NCBI GenBank assembly: GCA_030706635.1
Contig: JAUZOD010000001.1
Coordinates: forward strand, 124,001 to 188,000
Reading direction: 5' to 3'
Length of the DNA stretch: 64,000 nucleotides
Source of the DNA: Bacteroidota bacterium
GTDB lineage: Bacteria; Bacteroidota; Bacteroidia; Chitinophagales; Chitinophagaceae
Below the pieces are notes generated by a model that was not told where the DNA came from, did no database searches, and was given only the letters and a program-made list of their open reading frames with translations. Positions 50,890 through 59,007 of the stretch are shown piece after piece. Each line of letters opens with the position of its first letter. The stretch's first letter is position 1. The translations under genes were made by a program, and so were the position numbers.

Positions 50890-51231
50890 CTAATTCACGT
50901 AAGCAACATCCAGGCTTAATTTAGCCGGTTTTGTTGTATCACCGGGAACGGTATCTCTGATCACCCGATTTACCTGATTTGCATTGGCTAAATCGAGACC
51001 TGCTTTAGATGCCTTGGTAGTATCCGGAGGAACAGTATCCCTAACCAAATAATTAGCCTGATTTGCATAAGCAAGATTCAGATCTGCCTTAGATGGTTTT
51101 GTTGTGTCGGGGGGAACTGTGTCTCTTAGAGTTTGCCTGAAGCCAAGCTCGCTTCCTGTTCTGCTTGTAAACGCCGTTGTGGCACAAATGATCGAAAGGC
51201 CCGCAAAAGCGGACAGTAGGACTTTTTTCAT
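50890..51231 (-). CDS. Small secreted protein made of 28-residue repeats
   Basis: 113 residues. A signal peptide (KKVLLSAFAGLSIICATTAF) is followed by a short linker and three tandem repeats of 28 residues starting at residues 36, 64 and 92 (the last is 22 long). Each starts RDTVPPDTTKPSKADL or a close variant and ends in an Asn/Ala-rich part (NLAYANQAN). The PPDTT core is typical of Bacteroidota secreted proteins of unknown role. There is no known domain. It is a single gene followed by a terminator. Copy number may vary between strains because the repeats are also similar in DNA. Confidence 0.75.
   Translation of the reverse strand: MKKVLLSAFAGLSIICATTAFTSRTGSELGFRQTLRDTVPPDTTKPSKADLNLAYANQANYLVRDTVPPDTTKASKAGLDLANANQVNRVIRDTVPGDTTKPAKLSLDVAYVN
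50893..51126 (-). repeat. 84-base tandem repeat inside the secreted protein gene
   Basis: Two full 84-base units (51126-51043, 51042-50959) and one partial unit (50958-50893) encode the 28-residue protein repeats. Units share the codons for RDTVP and DTTK; the rest has diverged, so the duplication is not recent. Confidence 0.8.
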
Positions 51232-51412
51232 AACTGCTCAATTTTTAATGTTTATAAAAGAAATCCTACGATTTAGGAAAAGGTTTATTTTTCATCCTGC
51301 GCCCATGCACTGTGGGATTCCAATAGTAGGGATGTAAAAACCATGCCAATTATCGAGCGGGAAAATGGGGCGGGTGACCCGCACCAGGGAAGAATTTTTT
51401 GTTATGGTAATA

Positions 51413-52516
51413 TTAACGTTCGGGAGAACGGGCAAAATCTGAAGCCAAACGATTCAGCTCATCTGCCGGAATCGTTTTATTATTCTCATCTACTACGATC
51501 CGGTATCTGAAACGGACTGAATCGCCCTTTTTTAACCTAAGATTGAGTGAATCTTTGCCCTGGGTAAAAACCTTTTTCCCCAGGGGATTTGCAGCAAATA
51601 ATCCATATCCGCGGGCATGCCAGAAAGTTGGATAATCCGGGTTTTGGGGGTGATCAATGATAGCGACACTCACGGAGTCGCTGCCCATTTTTCCATAAAC
51701 CTTGCACCAGACCCCGCGCGTGCCCCACGCTGCGTCCCCCTGCCGGCCTTCACTGGTCATATAATTTCCATTGGCAATCTTATCCATACCCGCTTTTACC
51801 AGGGTAACATTTCCCTTGTCATCAGAGAACTTTTGATCTTCCCTGGAGGGTATCTGCAGTTCGTGTGCTAAACGCAATCCAAGCATGCCATCTTTGGCAT
51901 CTGCAAAAAACACATCTTTATCCGCTTTCAATTCAGTTATCCGATCTATCATCCGACGGCCAGCTTTTCCGCTGAATTCAAAACGGGTTGTTTCTTCCAG
52001 CAATACATCGCCGCGCTGATTGCACCAGTTAGCATGGTAAACCAGTAATCCCGGTGTACCATCCGACATTTTTTCTATCCGGTCCGTTTTTATCCAACCG
52101 TAGGAATGTTTTTTCTCAGCCGGAATCGCGTAGGAGTTATTCCAGAAATCCAATCCGTTTACATTTTCATAGTTGAGCCACAGACCCAGATGATGCGGAT
52201 GATCGGTGGGATCGCCCGGCCTGTTGTGCATCGGAAAGCTTCGGGTTATCTGGGTTCCGTCAGCAGTAAATATTGGATATAGTACCGGCTTCTCCAGGGT
52301 GTCCGGGTATAAAAACTGAGTAAACAATTTGTTTCCGACAAAAATATCGATCCTGTTTTTATTATCCGCCTTCACCAGTTTCACCTTATCCTGATGTTGC
52401 GATTTGACCACCGGAACAAAAAGGATCAGGAGCAGGGCTAACTGAATAATGCGGAGATTCCATTTCACAATGTATCTGTTTTCTTCTTGTTCTTTAATAC
52501 CGGAATACTTTACCAT
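51413..52516 (-). CDS. DUF6807 (PmoA-type) exported protein
   Basis: 367 residues with an N-terminal signal segment (LRIIQLALLLILFVPVVKS, about 20-38). The DUF6807/PmoA features are TDHPHHLGLWLNYENVNG and DFWNN in the N-terminal half, and FFADAKDGMLGLRLAHEL and AIIDHPQNPDYPTFWHARGYGLFAANP in the second. The His and Asp residues in these blocks suggest a metal or sugar site. Function is unproven; the family is frequent in sugar-degradation clusters with Gfo/Idh and DUF1080 proteins. It is last in the GH32 operon and its start overlaps the Gfo/Idh stop by 23 bases. Confidence 0.85.
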   Translation of the reverse strand: MVKYSGIKEQEENRYIVKWNLRIIQLALLLILFVPVVKSQHQDKVKLVKADNKNRIDIFVGNKLFTQFLYPDTLEKPVLYPIFTADGTQITRSFPMHNRPGDPTDHPHHLGLWLNYENVNGLDFWNNSYAIPAEKKHSYGWIKTDRIEKMSDGTPGLLVYHANWCNQRGDVLLEETTRFEFSGKAGRRMIDRITELKADKDVFFADAKDGMLGLRLAHELQIPSREDQKFSDDKGNVTLVKAGMDKIANGNYMTSEGRQGDAAWGTRGVWCKVYGKMGSDSVSVAIIDHPQNPDYPTFWHARGYGLFAANPLGKKVFTQGKDSLNLRLKKGDSVRFRYRIVVDENNKTIPADELNRLASDFARSPER

Positions 52517-53849
52517 CGGCCATCACCTCCTGGGTACCTTCATCAAAAGTGACCTTTGCACCGGTATGAACCGCGGCATTGGTCATGATGGTGGCAATAG
52601 AATGGCTATACCCGGCTTCCACAGGTGCGTGTGGTTGTTTCCGGCTGCGAACACATTCCATCCAGTTCCGGATATGATTTGACGTGAGTGAATCCCCGCC
52701 GGTATTGGCGGAAGTGACTACTTTCTCCGCTGCAGATAAACTCATTTCCGGAAGGAGGTTGGGTTGCATACGCATGGCATCCGCATATTTTTTGGTAAGG
52801 CCACCGGCCGGAGAGACCTTATTGGTAACCAGGTTCAGTTCACCGCCATTGGAAAAATAAATTTCAGACGGGTCATCATCCCCGTTATGCATGCGGGAGG
52901 CAAAGGTTACCTGAAAGCCACTGGAGGGATCATTTTCAGGTCCATAGTCAAATGCCGCCGTAATGGTATCCCAGTTTTTCCGTCCGTCTTTCCACATATA
53001 GATACCGCCGTTGGCAACCACGCTGCGGGGATGCTGCAATCCCGAGAACCAGTGAACAGTATCAATCTGGTGGCTCATCCATTGTCCGGATAACCCGGAT
53101 GAATAAGGCCAGAACAAGCGGAATTCCAGATATTTTCTCGGATCGAATTCCGCTTTTGGTCTGTTGAGCTGAAATCTTTCCCAATCGGTATCTTCCTTCT
53201 TTAACAATCCCGTAAGTTCGGTTCTGCGCCAGCGCCCCGGCTGATTAACGTTCCAGGTCAACTGTACCATGGTGATCGGCCCGAACTTACCCGAACGGAT
53301 AAATTCATTGGCGGACTGATAATTGGCGCCGCTTCTTCTCTGTGAACCGATCTGCACGATCTTTCCACTGGCCTTAATGGCTTTCAGTGCAACCCGGTTG
53401 TCTTCCATCGATTCGGCAAAGGGCTTTTCCACATAGGCGTCACAACCTGCGTTCACCGCTTCTGCGGCATGCAGGGCGTGCTGAAAATCCGCCGTGCTTA
53501 CAAATACCGCGTCAACCAGTTTCCTGCCGTACAGCTCCTCGTTATTGCGACAGGCCACGATATCGTGCTGCATCTTTTCTTTCCATTTGGCGGCGCCTTC
53601 TTCCCTTCTCCTGCTCCAGATATCCGACACCGCTACCACATCAAAATTCAATTCCTTGTAATGATTCATAAAGCAGGGCATGTGGGCTGACCGGTGGCGA
53701 TCGGAAAAACCAACCACGCCAACACGCACCCGGTCATTTGAACCCATAATCCGTCTATAGCTGCTGGCCGTCCAGCCCATTTTTGAAACAAGGATACCCG
53801 TTCCTGCCAAAGATGCCTGCTTAACAAATGCCCTGCGCGAATTTTTCAT
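52494..53849 (-). CDS. Gfo/Idh/MocA-family oxidoreductase with Tat-type signal
   Basis: 451 residues. The N-terminus has a twin-arginine signal (NSRRAFVKQASLAGTGILVS). The NAD(P)-binding Rossmann part begins VRVGVVGFSDRHRSAHMP, with GFSD in place of the usual GxGxxG. EKPF (AYVEKPFAESM) holds the catalytic-site Lys of the family. Exported Gfo/Idh proteins often keep a bound NAD(P) and oxidise sugars at C3. The DUF1080 protein upstream and the GH32 enzyme support a 3-keto sugar pathway for fructosides. It lies 80 bases after the DUF1080 gene. Confidence 0.9.
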   Translation of the reverse strand: MKNSRRAFVKQASLAGTGILVSKMGWTASSYRRIMGSNDRVRVGVVGFSDRHRSAHMPCFMNHYKELNFDVVAVSDIWSRRREEGAAKWKEKMQHDIVACRNNEELYGRKLVDAVFVSTADFQHALHAAEAVNAGCDAYVEKPFAESMEDNRVALKAIKASGKIVQIGSQRRSGANYQSANEFIRSGKFGPITMVQLTWNVNQPGRWRRTELTGLLKKEDTDWERFQLNRPKAEFDPRKYLEFRLFWPYSSGLSGQWMSHQIDTVHWFSGLQHPRSVVANGGIYMWKDGRKNWDTITAAFDYGPENDPSSGFQVTFASRMHNGDDDPSEIYFSNGGELNLVTNKVSPAGGLTKKYADAMRMQPNLLPEMSLSAAEKVVTSANTGGDSLTSNHIRNWMECVRSRKQPHAPVEAGYSHSIATIMTNAAVHTGAKVTFDEGTQEVMADGKVFRY

Positions 53850-53929
53850 TTCAGTGATTTATACGATAAATGTAATAATCATCGGGGAATTCCGGAATTA
53901 CAAATTGGAAAGCCGCGGGGGAAGGGATT

Positions 53930-54703
53930 TTATTCCAACTTTTTTAAACGGAAGTTCCGGTAGGCGATCTTCATCGGCGGCCCCACGTGCACCTGTACAC
54001 CAAGCAAACCATTAAACCTTCTGTTTACTGTATCATTATCGGTGACATCACTCATCAGGATACCATTTACATAATGCTGCATATGATTGCCCCTGACGAT
54101 AATATGGTATTCGTTCCAGTCATTCACTTTAATATTTTTTTTCAGGCTATCTATATTACCCAACGACGCGGTTACTATTTTAGGCATCCACTGATTATCC
54201 GAAATATGGGTCTTTAATGAATCCCGGTCTCCGACAGTTGGCAAAATAACTTTCTGCCCCCGCGAGGCCAGCGTTGTTCGTCCACGTTCTTCATAGTTAC
54301 TGCCCGTGTATTCATTGGGTCCGTTTAAATCTGCCTGGTATCCCCTCAGTGCATAGGGTAACCCATCTACCTGAACGCTCCGGTAATTGATTCCGCTGTT
54401 GCCCTGATCGGAAACTTTGTAGTCAACTTTAATTTCAAAATTTTCCGGCATATCTCCCTGCCAAATAATAAACGTATTTCGCTTCAGGAGCGTTTCGGGT
54501 GTTACCACGCCTACCAGGCAACTATCTTCTACCCGCCAGTACACACTATCTCCCTTCCAATGGTCCAGGGTTTTACCGTCGAAGATTTGCACAAACCCTT
54601 CCCCATCCGGAGAATGCTTATTATTGAAGTTACCGCAACTACTAATGATTAGAAATAAAGCGGAGAGCAGGAACGGTCCTTTTAAGGAGTGGATAGATCC
54701 CAT
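53930..54703 (-). CDS. DUF1080 (3-keto-disaccharide hydrolase) lipoprotein
   Basis: 257 residues with lipobox ISSC (Cys23). DUF1080 features: FVQIFDGKTLDHWKGDSVYW, the aromatic strand WRVEDSCLVGV, FEIKVDYKVSDQGNSGINYR and a C-terminal LGVQVHVGPPMKIAYRNFRL. It is a concanavalin-like beta sandwich. Members are reported to split 3-keto-glycosides or bind sugars. Its start overlaps the end of the GH32 gene by 22 bases, so they are translated together. With the Gfo/Idh enzyme downstream it suggests oxidation followed by hydrolysis of a disaccharide such as sucrose. Confidence 0.88.
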   Translation of the reverse strand: MGSIHSLKGPFLLSALFLIISSCGNFNNKHSPDGEGFVQIFDGKTLDHWKGDSVYWRVEDSCLVGVVTPETLLKRNTFIIWQGDMPENFEIKVDYKVSDQGNSGINYRSVQVDGLPYALRGYQADLNGPNEYTGSNYEERGRTTLASRGQKVILPTVGDRDSLKTHISDNQWMPKIVTASLGNIDSLKKNIKVNDWNEYHIIVRGNHMQHYVNGILMSDVTDNDTVNRRFNGLLGVQVHVGPPMKIAYRNFRLKKLE

Positions 54704-56220
54704 ATTTTAACAGATTTAAAGATTGCATTCCCGCCGGCAGAAAAGGCTGATATCGCGTTAGCGTCTGCCCCGGGAAAAATATAAGTGGTTAAAACCTTTT
54801 CGCCGTCATTCACAAAAACCTCCAGGGAAGATTTATCGAGCAGAATATCCAATCGAATGCGATCTCTCGCATCCGGCAGATCGATCGTTTGCAGCAGCCT
54901 GTCCTGATTCATCCCTTTGGCATTTCCGGAACGGGTGCGATCCACATACAGCCGATGATTTACTTTATCATAACCGATAACTGTTTCCGCTGTTACCTGA
55001 TTATACCTGTTGTTTTCCTGGGCTATTTTAAATCCGGCGGCCGTTCCCGATTTGACTACGAATTCTGCCGTCAGCCAATAGGCATTCGCGGGAATTTTGT
55101 GCTGTTTATCAATGTTCGTCTCCTGATTATTTATTTCTAAATTTTTGATTTCAATAACGCGGTGATGAGAAAGCCCGGGCAAATTATTCCGGATAAGAGC
55201 TGCCGGTTTTTGCAGCAGGCGTAGGCCTTCTTTGGTTTCTTTTAAACTCAGGTCGCGGGGAATAGACATCTGCCCTCTCCAGGGATAAGTTTCCTGCGGG
55301 TTGGGAACCATCCAGCCTATATATGTTTTATCAGGTCCCGGCAGATTATTCCAGGGAATGGCTGCATAAACACAATCTCCATAGTCGACGGGTAAAATCA
55401 GGTCGGCCGGATTGTCATTGCTAAATTCCCTGCCGTTAAACTCCCCAACGAAATATTGCATAAAAGCTCCCCTGCGGGTTCCACCGACCGAATTCATGAT
55501 CACCCATTTTTCCCTTGTGGGATTTCCTTCGACAGGCAATTGAATCAAAAAGGGGCATTCCCATACGGCGGGTGCAAGTCCCTGGGGACCAAAATCGCTC
55601 AAAAAATTCCAATTTTTCAGATCCGGTGACCCATAAAACCTAACTTTGTTTTCAGACGGCATGGACACGATCATGATCCATTGTGAAGCCGGGGCATACC
55701 AAAAAACATTCGGGTCCCGGAAGTCTTTCTGATGGAGATCAATGACGGGATTATGTTCATAATTCGTATATGTTGTTCCACCATCATTACTGTATGCAAT
55801 AAACTGTGACTCTTTTTTCAAGTTTGGCTGGTCGGCCGTATAAACCGCGACCAGGCAACCGCCATGCTTGCAAAATCCACTGGTGTTATTTTTATCCCAG
55901 ACATTGCATCCCGAAAAGATCCAGGTGGTATCTCTGTCAATTACTTCCGGTATGGCAATCGGAAGGTGTTTCCAATGTATCAGATCCGTGCTCGTTGCAT
56001 GACCCCAGCTCATGTGACCCCAGGCATTGTCATAAGGATTCTGCTGGTTAAATAAATGATATACCCCGTTAAGATAAACCAGACCGTTCGGATCGTTGGT
56101 CCAGTTCTTCTCTGGCGTAAAATGATACACGGGTCTCCACTGGGGCGTTGGCAGAGACTGCGAAAATGCAAGCGATGAGAATAAAAAGGCAATCAGGCAA
56201 AACATAAATCGCTTCTTCAT
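54682..56220 (-). CDS. Secreted GH32 fructan beta-fructosidase
   Basis: 512 residues with a signal peptide (LIAFLFSSLAFSQ, cut near 20). The GH32 catalytic residues are all visible: nucleophile Asp43 in WTNDPNG, transition-state stabiliser Asp169 in DFRDPNV and acid/base Glu221 in ECPFL. The C-terminal beta-sandwich ends in IRLDILLDKSSLEVFVNDGE, typical of levanase/inulinase-type enzymes. It acts on beta-fructosides (sucrose, inulin, levan) in the periplasm or outside. It heads the operon with DUF1080, Gfo/Idh and DUF6807 genes and has a good promoter. Confidence 0.95.
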   Translation of the reverse strand: MKKRFMFCLIAFLFSSLAFSQSLPTPQWRPVYHFTPEKNWTNDPNGLVYLNGVYHLFNQQNPYDNAWGHMSWGHATSTDLIHWKHLPIAIPEVIDRDTTWIFSGCNVWDKNNTSGFCKHGGCLVAVYTADQPNLKKESQFIAYSNDGGTTYTNYEHNPVIDLHQKDFRDPNVFWYAPASQWIMIVSMPSENKVRFYGSPDLKNWNFLSDFGPQGLAPAVWECPFLIQLPVEGNPTREKWVIMNSVGGTRRGAFMQYFVGEFNGREFSNDNPADLILPVDYGDCVYAAIPWNNLPGPDKTYIGWMVPNPQETYPWRGQMSIPRDLSLKETKEGLRLLQKPAALIRNNLPGLSHHRVIEIKNLEINNQETNIDKQHKIPANAYWLTAEFVVKSGTAAGFKIAQENNRYNQVTAETVIGYDKVNHRLYVDRTRSGNAKGMNQDRLLQTIDLPDARDRIRLDILLDKSSLEVFVNDGEKVLTTYIFPGADANAISAFSAGGNAIFKSVKIWDLSTP

Positions 56221-56246
56221 AATGGCATATTTAAAATCAGGCTGAT

Positions 56247-56276
56247 CAAATTTACGTCTAGTTCTGCCGGATTCAA
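56247..56276 (-). promoter_or_regulatory. Promoter of the GH32 operon
   Basis: Read on the minus strand: -33 TTG at 56276-56274 and -7 TAAATTTG at 56254-56247, an exact TAnnTTTG match, spacer 19 bases. The GH32 ATG follows 26 bases later at 56220. Confidence 0.75.
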
Positions 56277-56326
56277 GAATAGAAAAAAAAGGGCAAAATA
56301 AGTCCGCTTTCGATTAATTTTATTTC

Positions 56327-57877
56327 ATGAAAAGGCCAGTCATCCTCATTCTTCTTTCGCTCTGCTGTCATTCCCTGATAGCACAAAACGACCAGCCGGC
56401 GGCCACCCCGCTCCGGGATCAGGAAAACAGCTTCGTGAGAGACAGCATTGACCAGTACGTCACTCAGGGACTAAAGGACTGGGCGCTGCCAGGGCTTGCT
56501 GTGGTTATCGTAAAAGACGGTAAGGTGATATTGATGAAGGGCTATGGGGTGAGAGATGTGGTTACAAAAGCGCGGGTTGACAGCAACACATTATTTATGA
56601 TTGCCAGCAACACCAAGCTTTTTACAGCCAGTTCGCTGGCATTACTGGAGACCCGGGAAAAGCTTTCTCTCGATGATCCGATTACCAAATACTTCCCCGA
56701 TTATCGTCTGTACGACTCCGTCTCCACCACACTGGTCACCATCCGGGATCTGCTCAGTCACCGGATCGGAACGAAAACATTTGAAGGCGATTTTACATTC
56801 TGGAATACTTCTCTCAGCAGGGAGGAGATCATGAAAAGAATGCGGTTGTTGAAACCGGTTCAACATTTTCGACAGGACTTCGGTTATTGCAACAGTTGCT
56901 TTTTGACGGCTGGACAGGTGATCCAGGTAGTCACGGGTAAGCCCTGGGAAAATTTTGTGCAAACGAATATTCTAGACCCGCTCGATATGCATCGCACGCG
57001 GGTATTATCCACTGCAATTGATCTGCAAACGGATGTAGCCACTCCTTACACGACTTCCTATTCAGACACGTTAACCCAGGTACCCTATGATAACTGGAAC
57101 AACCTGGCGCCTGCAGCCAGCATCGTAAGTAATGTCAACGATCTTTCCCACTGGCTGCTGATGCAGCTGGATAGTGGAAAATACAACGGAATCCAGGTGC
57201 TTCCGTGGAAAGCAGTACAAAAAACCAGGGATGTAAACATCATGATCAGCAGCCGGAAATCAAACTATCTGCCCACCCATTTCACCGGCTACGGACTCGG
57301 TTTGTTTGTCGGCGATTATCAGGGACGTCAGATCTACTGGCACACCGGGGGAGCCGGGGGCATGGTAAGCAATGTTTGTTTTGTTCCGGAAGAAAAACTC
57401 GGTATAGCCATCTTAACCAATAACGATAACCAGGATTTTTTTGAATCCCTCCGATATCAGATCCTGGATTCCTATCTCGACGTGCCTTACGTAAACAGAA
57501 GTCTGCATGACCTGGCCGGTTTTGAACACAAACGAAAGGCGCAGGCAGATCAAATCCACAAATGGAAGACGAACGTTAAAAGAAATAAACCTCAACTTCC
57601 CCTGTCTTCCTATACAGGCTTGTACTCCAATCCGCTATATGGTCCCATTCAAATTGTTCAGCAGGAAAACCAGCTCATTATTCATTTTGGCACAAAACCC
57701 GAACTGTCAGCAACGCTGGATTATCTAGATAATGGATATTGGCTGCTTAGCTACAACAATATCGAATACGGAATCTTTAAGGTTAAATTCAGGATACAGG
57801 ATGGCAAGGTTAAATCCATCACGACCAAGCAAAACCCTTTTGTGGAATACGATCCCTACCTGTTTACCAAAGACTGA
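56327..57877 (+). CDS. Exported serine hydrolase, class C beta-lactamase fold
   Basis: 516 residues with a signal peptide (ILILLSLCCHSLIAQ). The beta-lactamase-like residues are Ser94 and Lys97 (SNTK), Tyr187-Cys-Asn (YCN) and HTGGAGG near residue 345. A C-terminal domain (LPLSSYTGLYSNPLYGP onwards) is of the DUF3471/lipocalin-like type. Such proteins are usually D-aminopeptidases, esterases or peptidoglycan hydrolases, not drug-resistance enzymes. It is a single gene divergent from the GH32 operon. Confidence 0.9.
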   Translation: MKRPVILILLSLCCHSLIAQNDQPAATPLRDQENSFVRDSIDQYVTQGLKDWALPGLAVVIVKDGKVILMKGYGVRDVVTKARVDSNTLFMIASNTKLFTASSLALLETREKLSLDDPITKYFPDYRLYDSVSTTLVTIRDLLSHRIGTKTFEGDFTFWNTSLSREEIMKRMRLLKPVQHFRQDFGYCNSCFLTAGQVIQVVTGKPWENFVQTNILDPLDMHRTRVLSTAIDLQTDVATPYTTSYSDTLTQVPYDNWNNLAPAASIVSNVNDLSHWLLMQLDSGKYNGIQVLPWKAVQKTRDVNIMISSRKSNYLPTHFTGYGLGLFVGDYQGRQIYWHTGGAGGMVSNVCFVPEEKLGIAILTNNDNQDFFESLRYQILDSYLDVPYVNRSLHDLAGFEHKRKAQADQIHKWKTNVKRNKPQLPLSSYTGLYSNPLYGPIQIVQQENQLIIHFGTKPELSATLDYLDNGYWLLSYNNIEYGIFKVKFRIQDGKVKSITTKQNPFVEYDPYLFTKD

Positions 57878-57972
57878 GCGGATCAACGCCGTTTGGCCCT
57901 TGCGGTTTTCGCGGGCATAAAAAAGAACCACCTTAGGTTTCAATTTCAAAAATCCTTGTTACCTTAGCTTCA

Positions 57973-58031
57973 AAGGAAATGGTGTCTTCCTACTTAACCG
58001 TTCCGGCTTACAGGAACTAATGGCGCCTACA
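57973..58031 (+). promoter_or_regulatory. Fluoride riboswitch (crcB motif)
   Basis: The sequence AGGAA-ATGGTGTC-TTCCT forms P1 with the characteristic loop; AACCGTTCC and GGAAC form P3; TAATGGCGCCTAC closes the motif. GGTGTC of the loop pairs with GGCGCC near the 3' end, giving the expected pseudoknot (with two G-U pairs). It sits about 150 bases upstream of crcB, a fluoride channel gene and the usual target. Fluoride binding should raise expression. Small departures from consensus are AATG in place of GATG. Confidence 0.85.
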
Positions 58032-58069
58032 AATTATTGATCCGATTCGTCACTATTATAATTTGTAGG
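58026..58069 (+). promoter_or_regulatory. Alternative hairpin of the riboswitch
   Basis: CCTACAAATTAT (58026-58037) and ATAATTTGTAGG (58058-58069) form a perfect 12-pair stem with a 20-base loop. Its left arm uses CCTAC of the riboswitch 3' end, so this stem and the fluoride-bound pseudoknot exclude each other. There is no T run after it, so it probably controls by another mechanism than intrinsic termination. Confidence 0.7.
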
Positions 58070-58179
58070 AATGAGCCTCGTCAAGCATTTTAATACACGC
58101 AACCATATCCCCATCTCATTTTACGTATTGCTCCGCTTACTTAATCTATTCCCGCACATTCAATATTAAATGATAAACA

Positions 58180-58548
58180 ATGAAACTGGTATTCATCATC
58201 GGTCTGGGCGGCGGCATGGGTAGCATGCTCCGCTATTTAGTACAAGCTTTTGTAAGCCGCCATATGCCCATCGCTTTTCCCTGGGGCACCTTTCTTATTA
58301 ATTGCTCCGGATGTTTTCTGATCGGGGTTTTGTATGCACTCTCTGCCAAATATGCCTGGATGACGGTGGAATGGAGAATGCTACTGATAACGGGACTTTG
58401 CGGGGGGTATACCACGTTTTCCAGCTATTCCTATGAGAGCATCATCCTTTTCAAACAAGGTGCGTATAGTTATTTCCTGTTGTATACCCTCCTGAGTGTG
58501 GTATTGGGTTTGCTGGCAACAGTTGGTGGGGCAGCGATTTTTAAATGA
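58180..58548 (+). CDS. crcB: Fluoride channel CrcB/Fluc
   Basis: 122 residues with four membrane helices. Family motifs: GLGGGMGSMLRYL (8-20), WGTFLINCSGCFLIG (35-49) with the conserved Asn41, and GLCGGYTTFSSYSYE (72-86) with the Phe-box and the Thr-Thr-Phe-Ser turn. It forms a dimeric fluoride-selective channel in the inner membrane that protects the cell from fluoride. The riboswitch 150 bases upstream confirms the assignment. A universal stress gene follows after 15 bases. Confidence 0.97.
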   Translation: MKLVFIIGLGGGMGSMLRYLVQAFVSRHMPIAFPWGTFLINCSGCFLIGVLYALSAKYAWMTVEWRMLLITGLCGGYTTFSSYSYESIILFKQGAYSYFLLYTLLSVVLGLLATVGGAAIFK

Positions 58549-58563
58549 TCTAAACCATAAATC

Positions 58564-59004
58564 ATGGAATTTAAAAAAATATTAATTGCCGTGGACGATA
58601 GTGCAAATGCGATGGGAGCAGCCAAATTAGGCTTTGCACTGGCCCATAACCTAAATTCCCAGATCGGGCTCGTTTATGTAGTGGACAGATCCAGGGAGGT
58701 CGTTAATGCTGACCTGGGCATCACGCCGGAACAGAGCAGAACAGTGCTTCTGTATGAAGCAGAAAATACCATTGAACAACTGATCCGGATCAATCAAAAT
58801 ATTGAAGAGATAGTTCGCTTTACACCGGAAGGTTCACCGGAAAAAGAAATATTGCATATTGCCAGGGAATGGGAAGCCGATCTGATCGTCATGGCCACAC
58901 ATGAAAAATCGGGTCTGGAACGGCTCCTTACCGGCTCCGTAACAAAATATGTCGTCAGTCATTCGGCAATACCGGTGTTGTTGGTTCCTGAGATAAAGCC
59001 ATAA
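58564..59004 (+). CDS. Universal stress protein, UspA family
   Basis: 146 residues, a single Usp domain. It begins KKILIAVDDSANAMGAAKLG and ends with GLERLLTGSVTKYVVSH and IPVLLVPE. The ATP-binding motif is present but its first glycine is Glu (EKSG), so nucleotide binding may be weak. Function is general stress response. It lies 15 bases after crcB, so it is likely under fluoride riboswitch control, and converges with the next gene. Confidence 0.93.
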   Translation: MEFKKILIAVDDSANAMGAAKLGFALAHNLNSQIGLVYVVDRSREVVNADLGITPEQSRTVLLYEAENTIEQLIRINQNIEEIVRFTPEGSPEKEILHIAREWEADLIVMATHEKSGLERLLTGSVTKYVVSHSAIPVLLVPEIKP

Positions 59005-59007
59005 TTT

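Noticed and set aside
56327-57877. Antibiotic-resistance beta-lactamase
   Set aside because: SxxK and YxN motifs are shared by many esterases and peptidases, and the C-terminal domain and length do not fit class C beta-lactamases.
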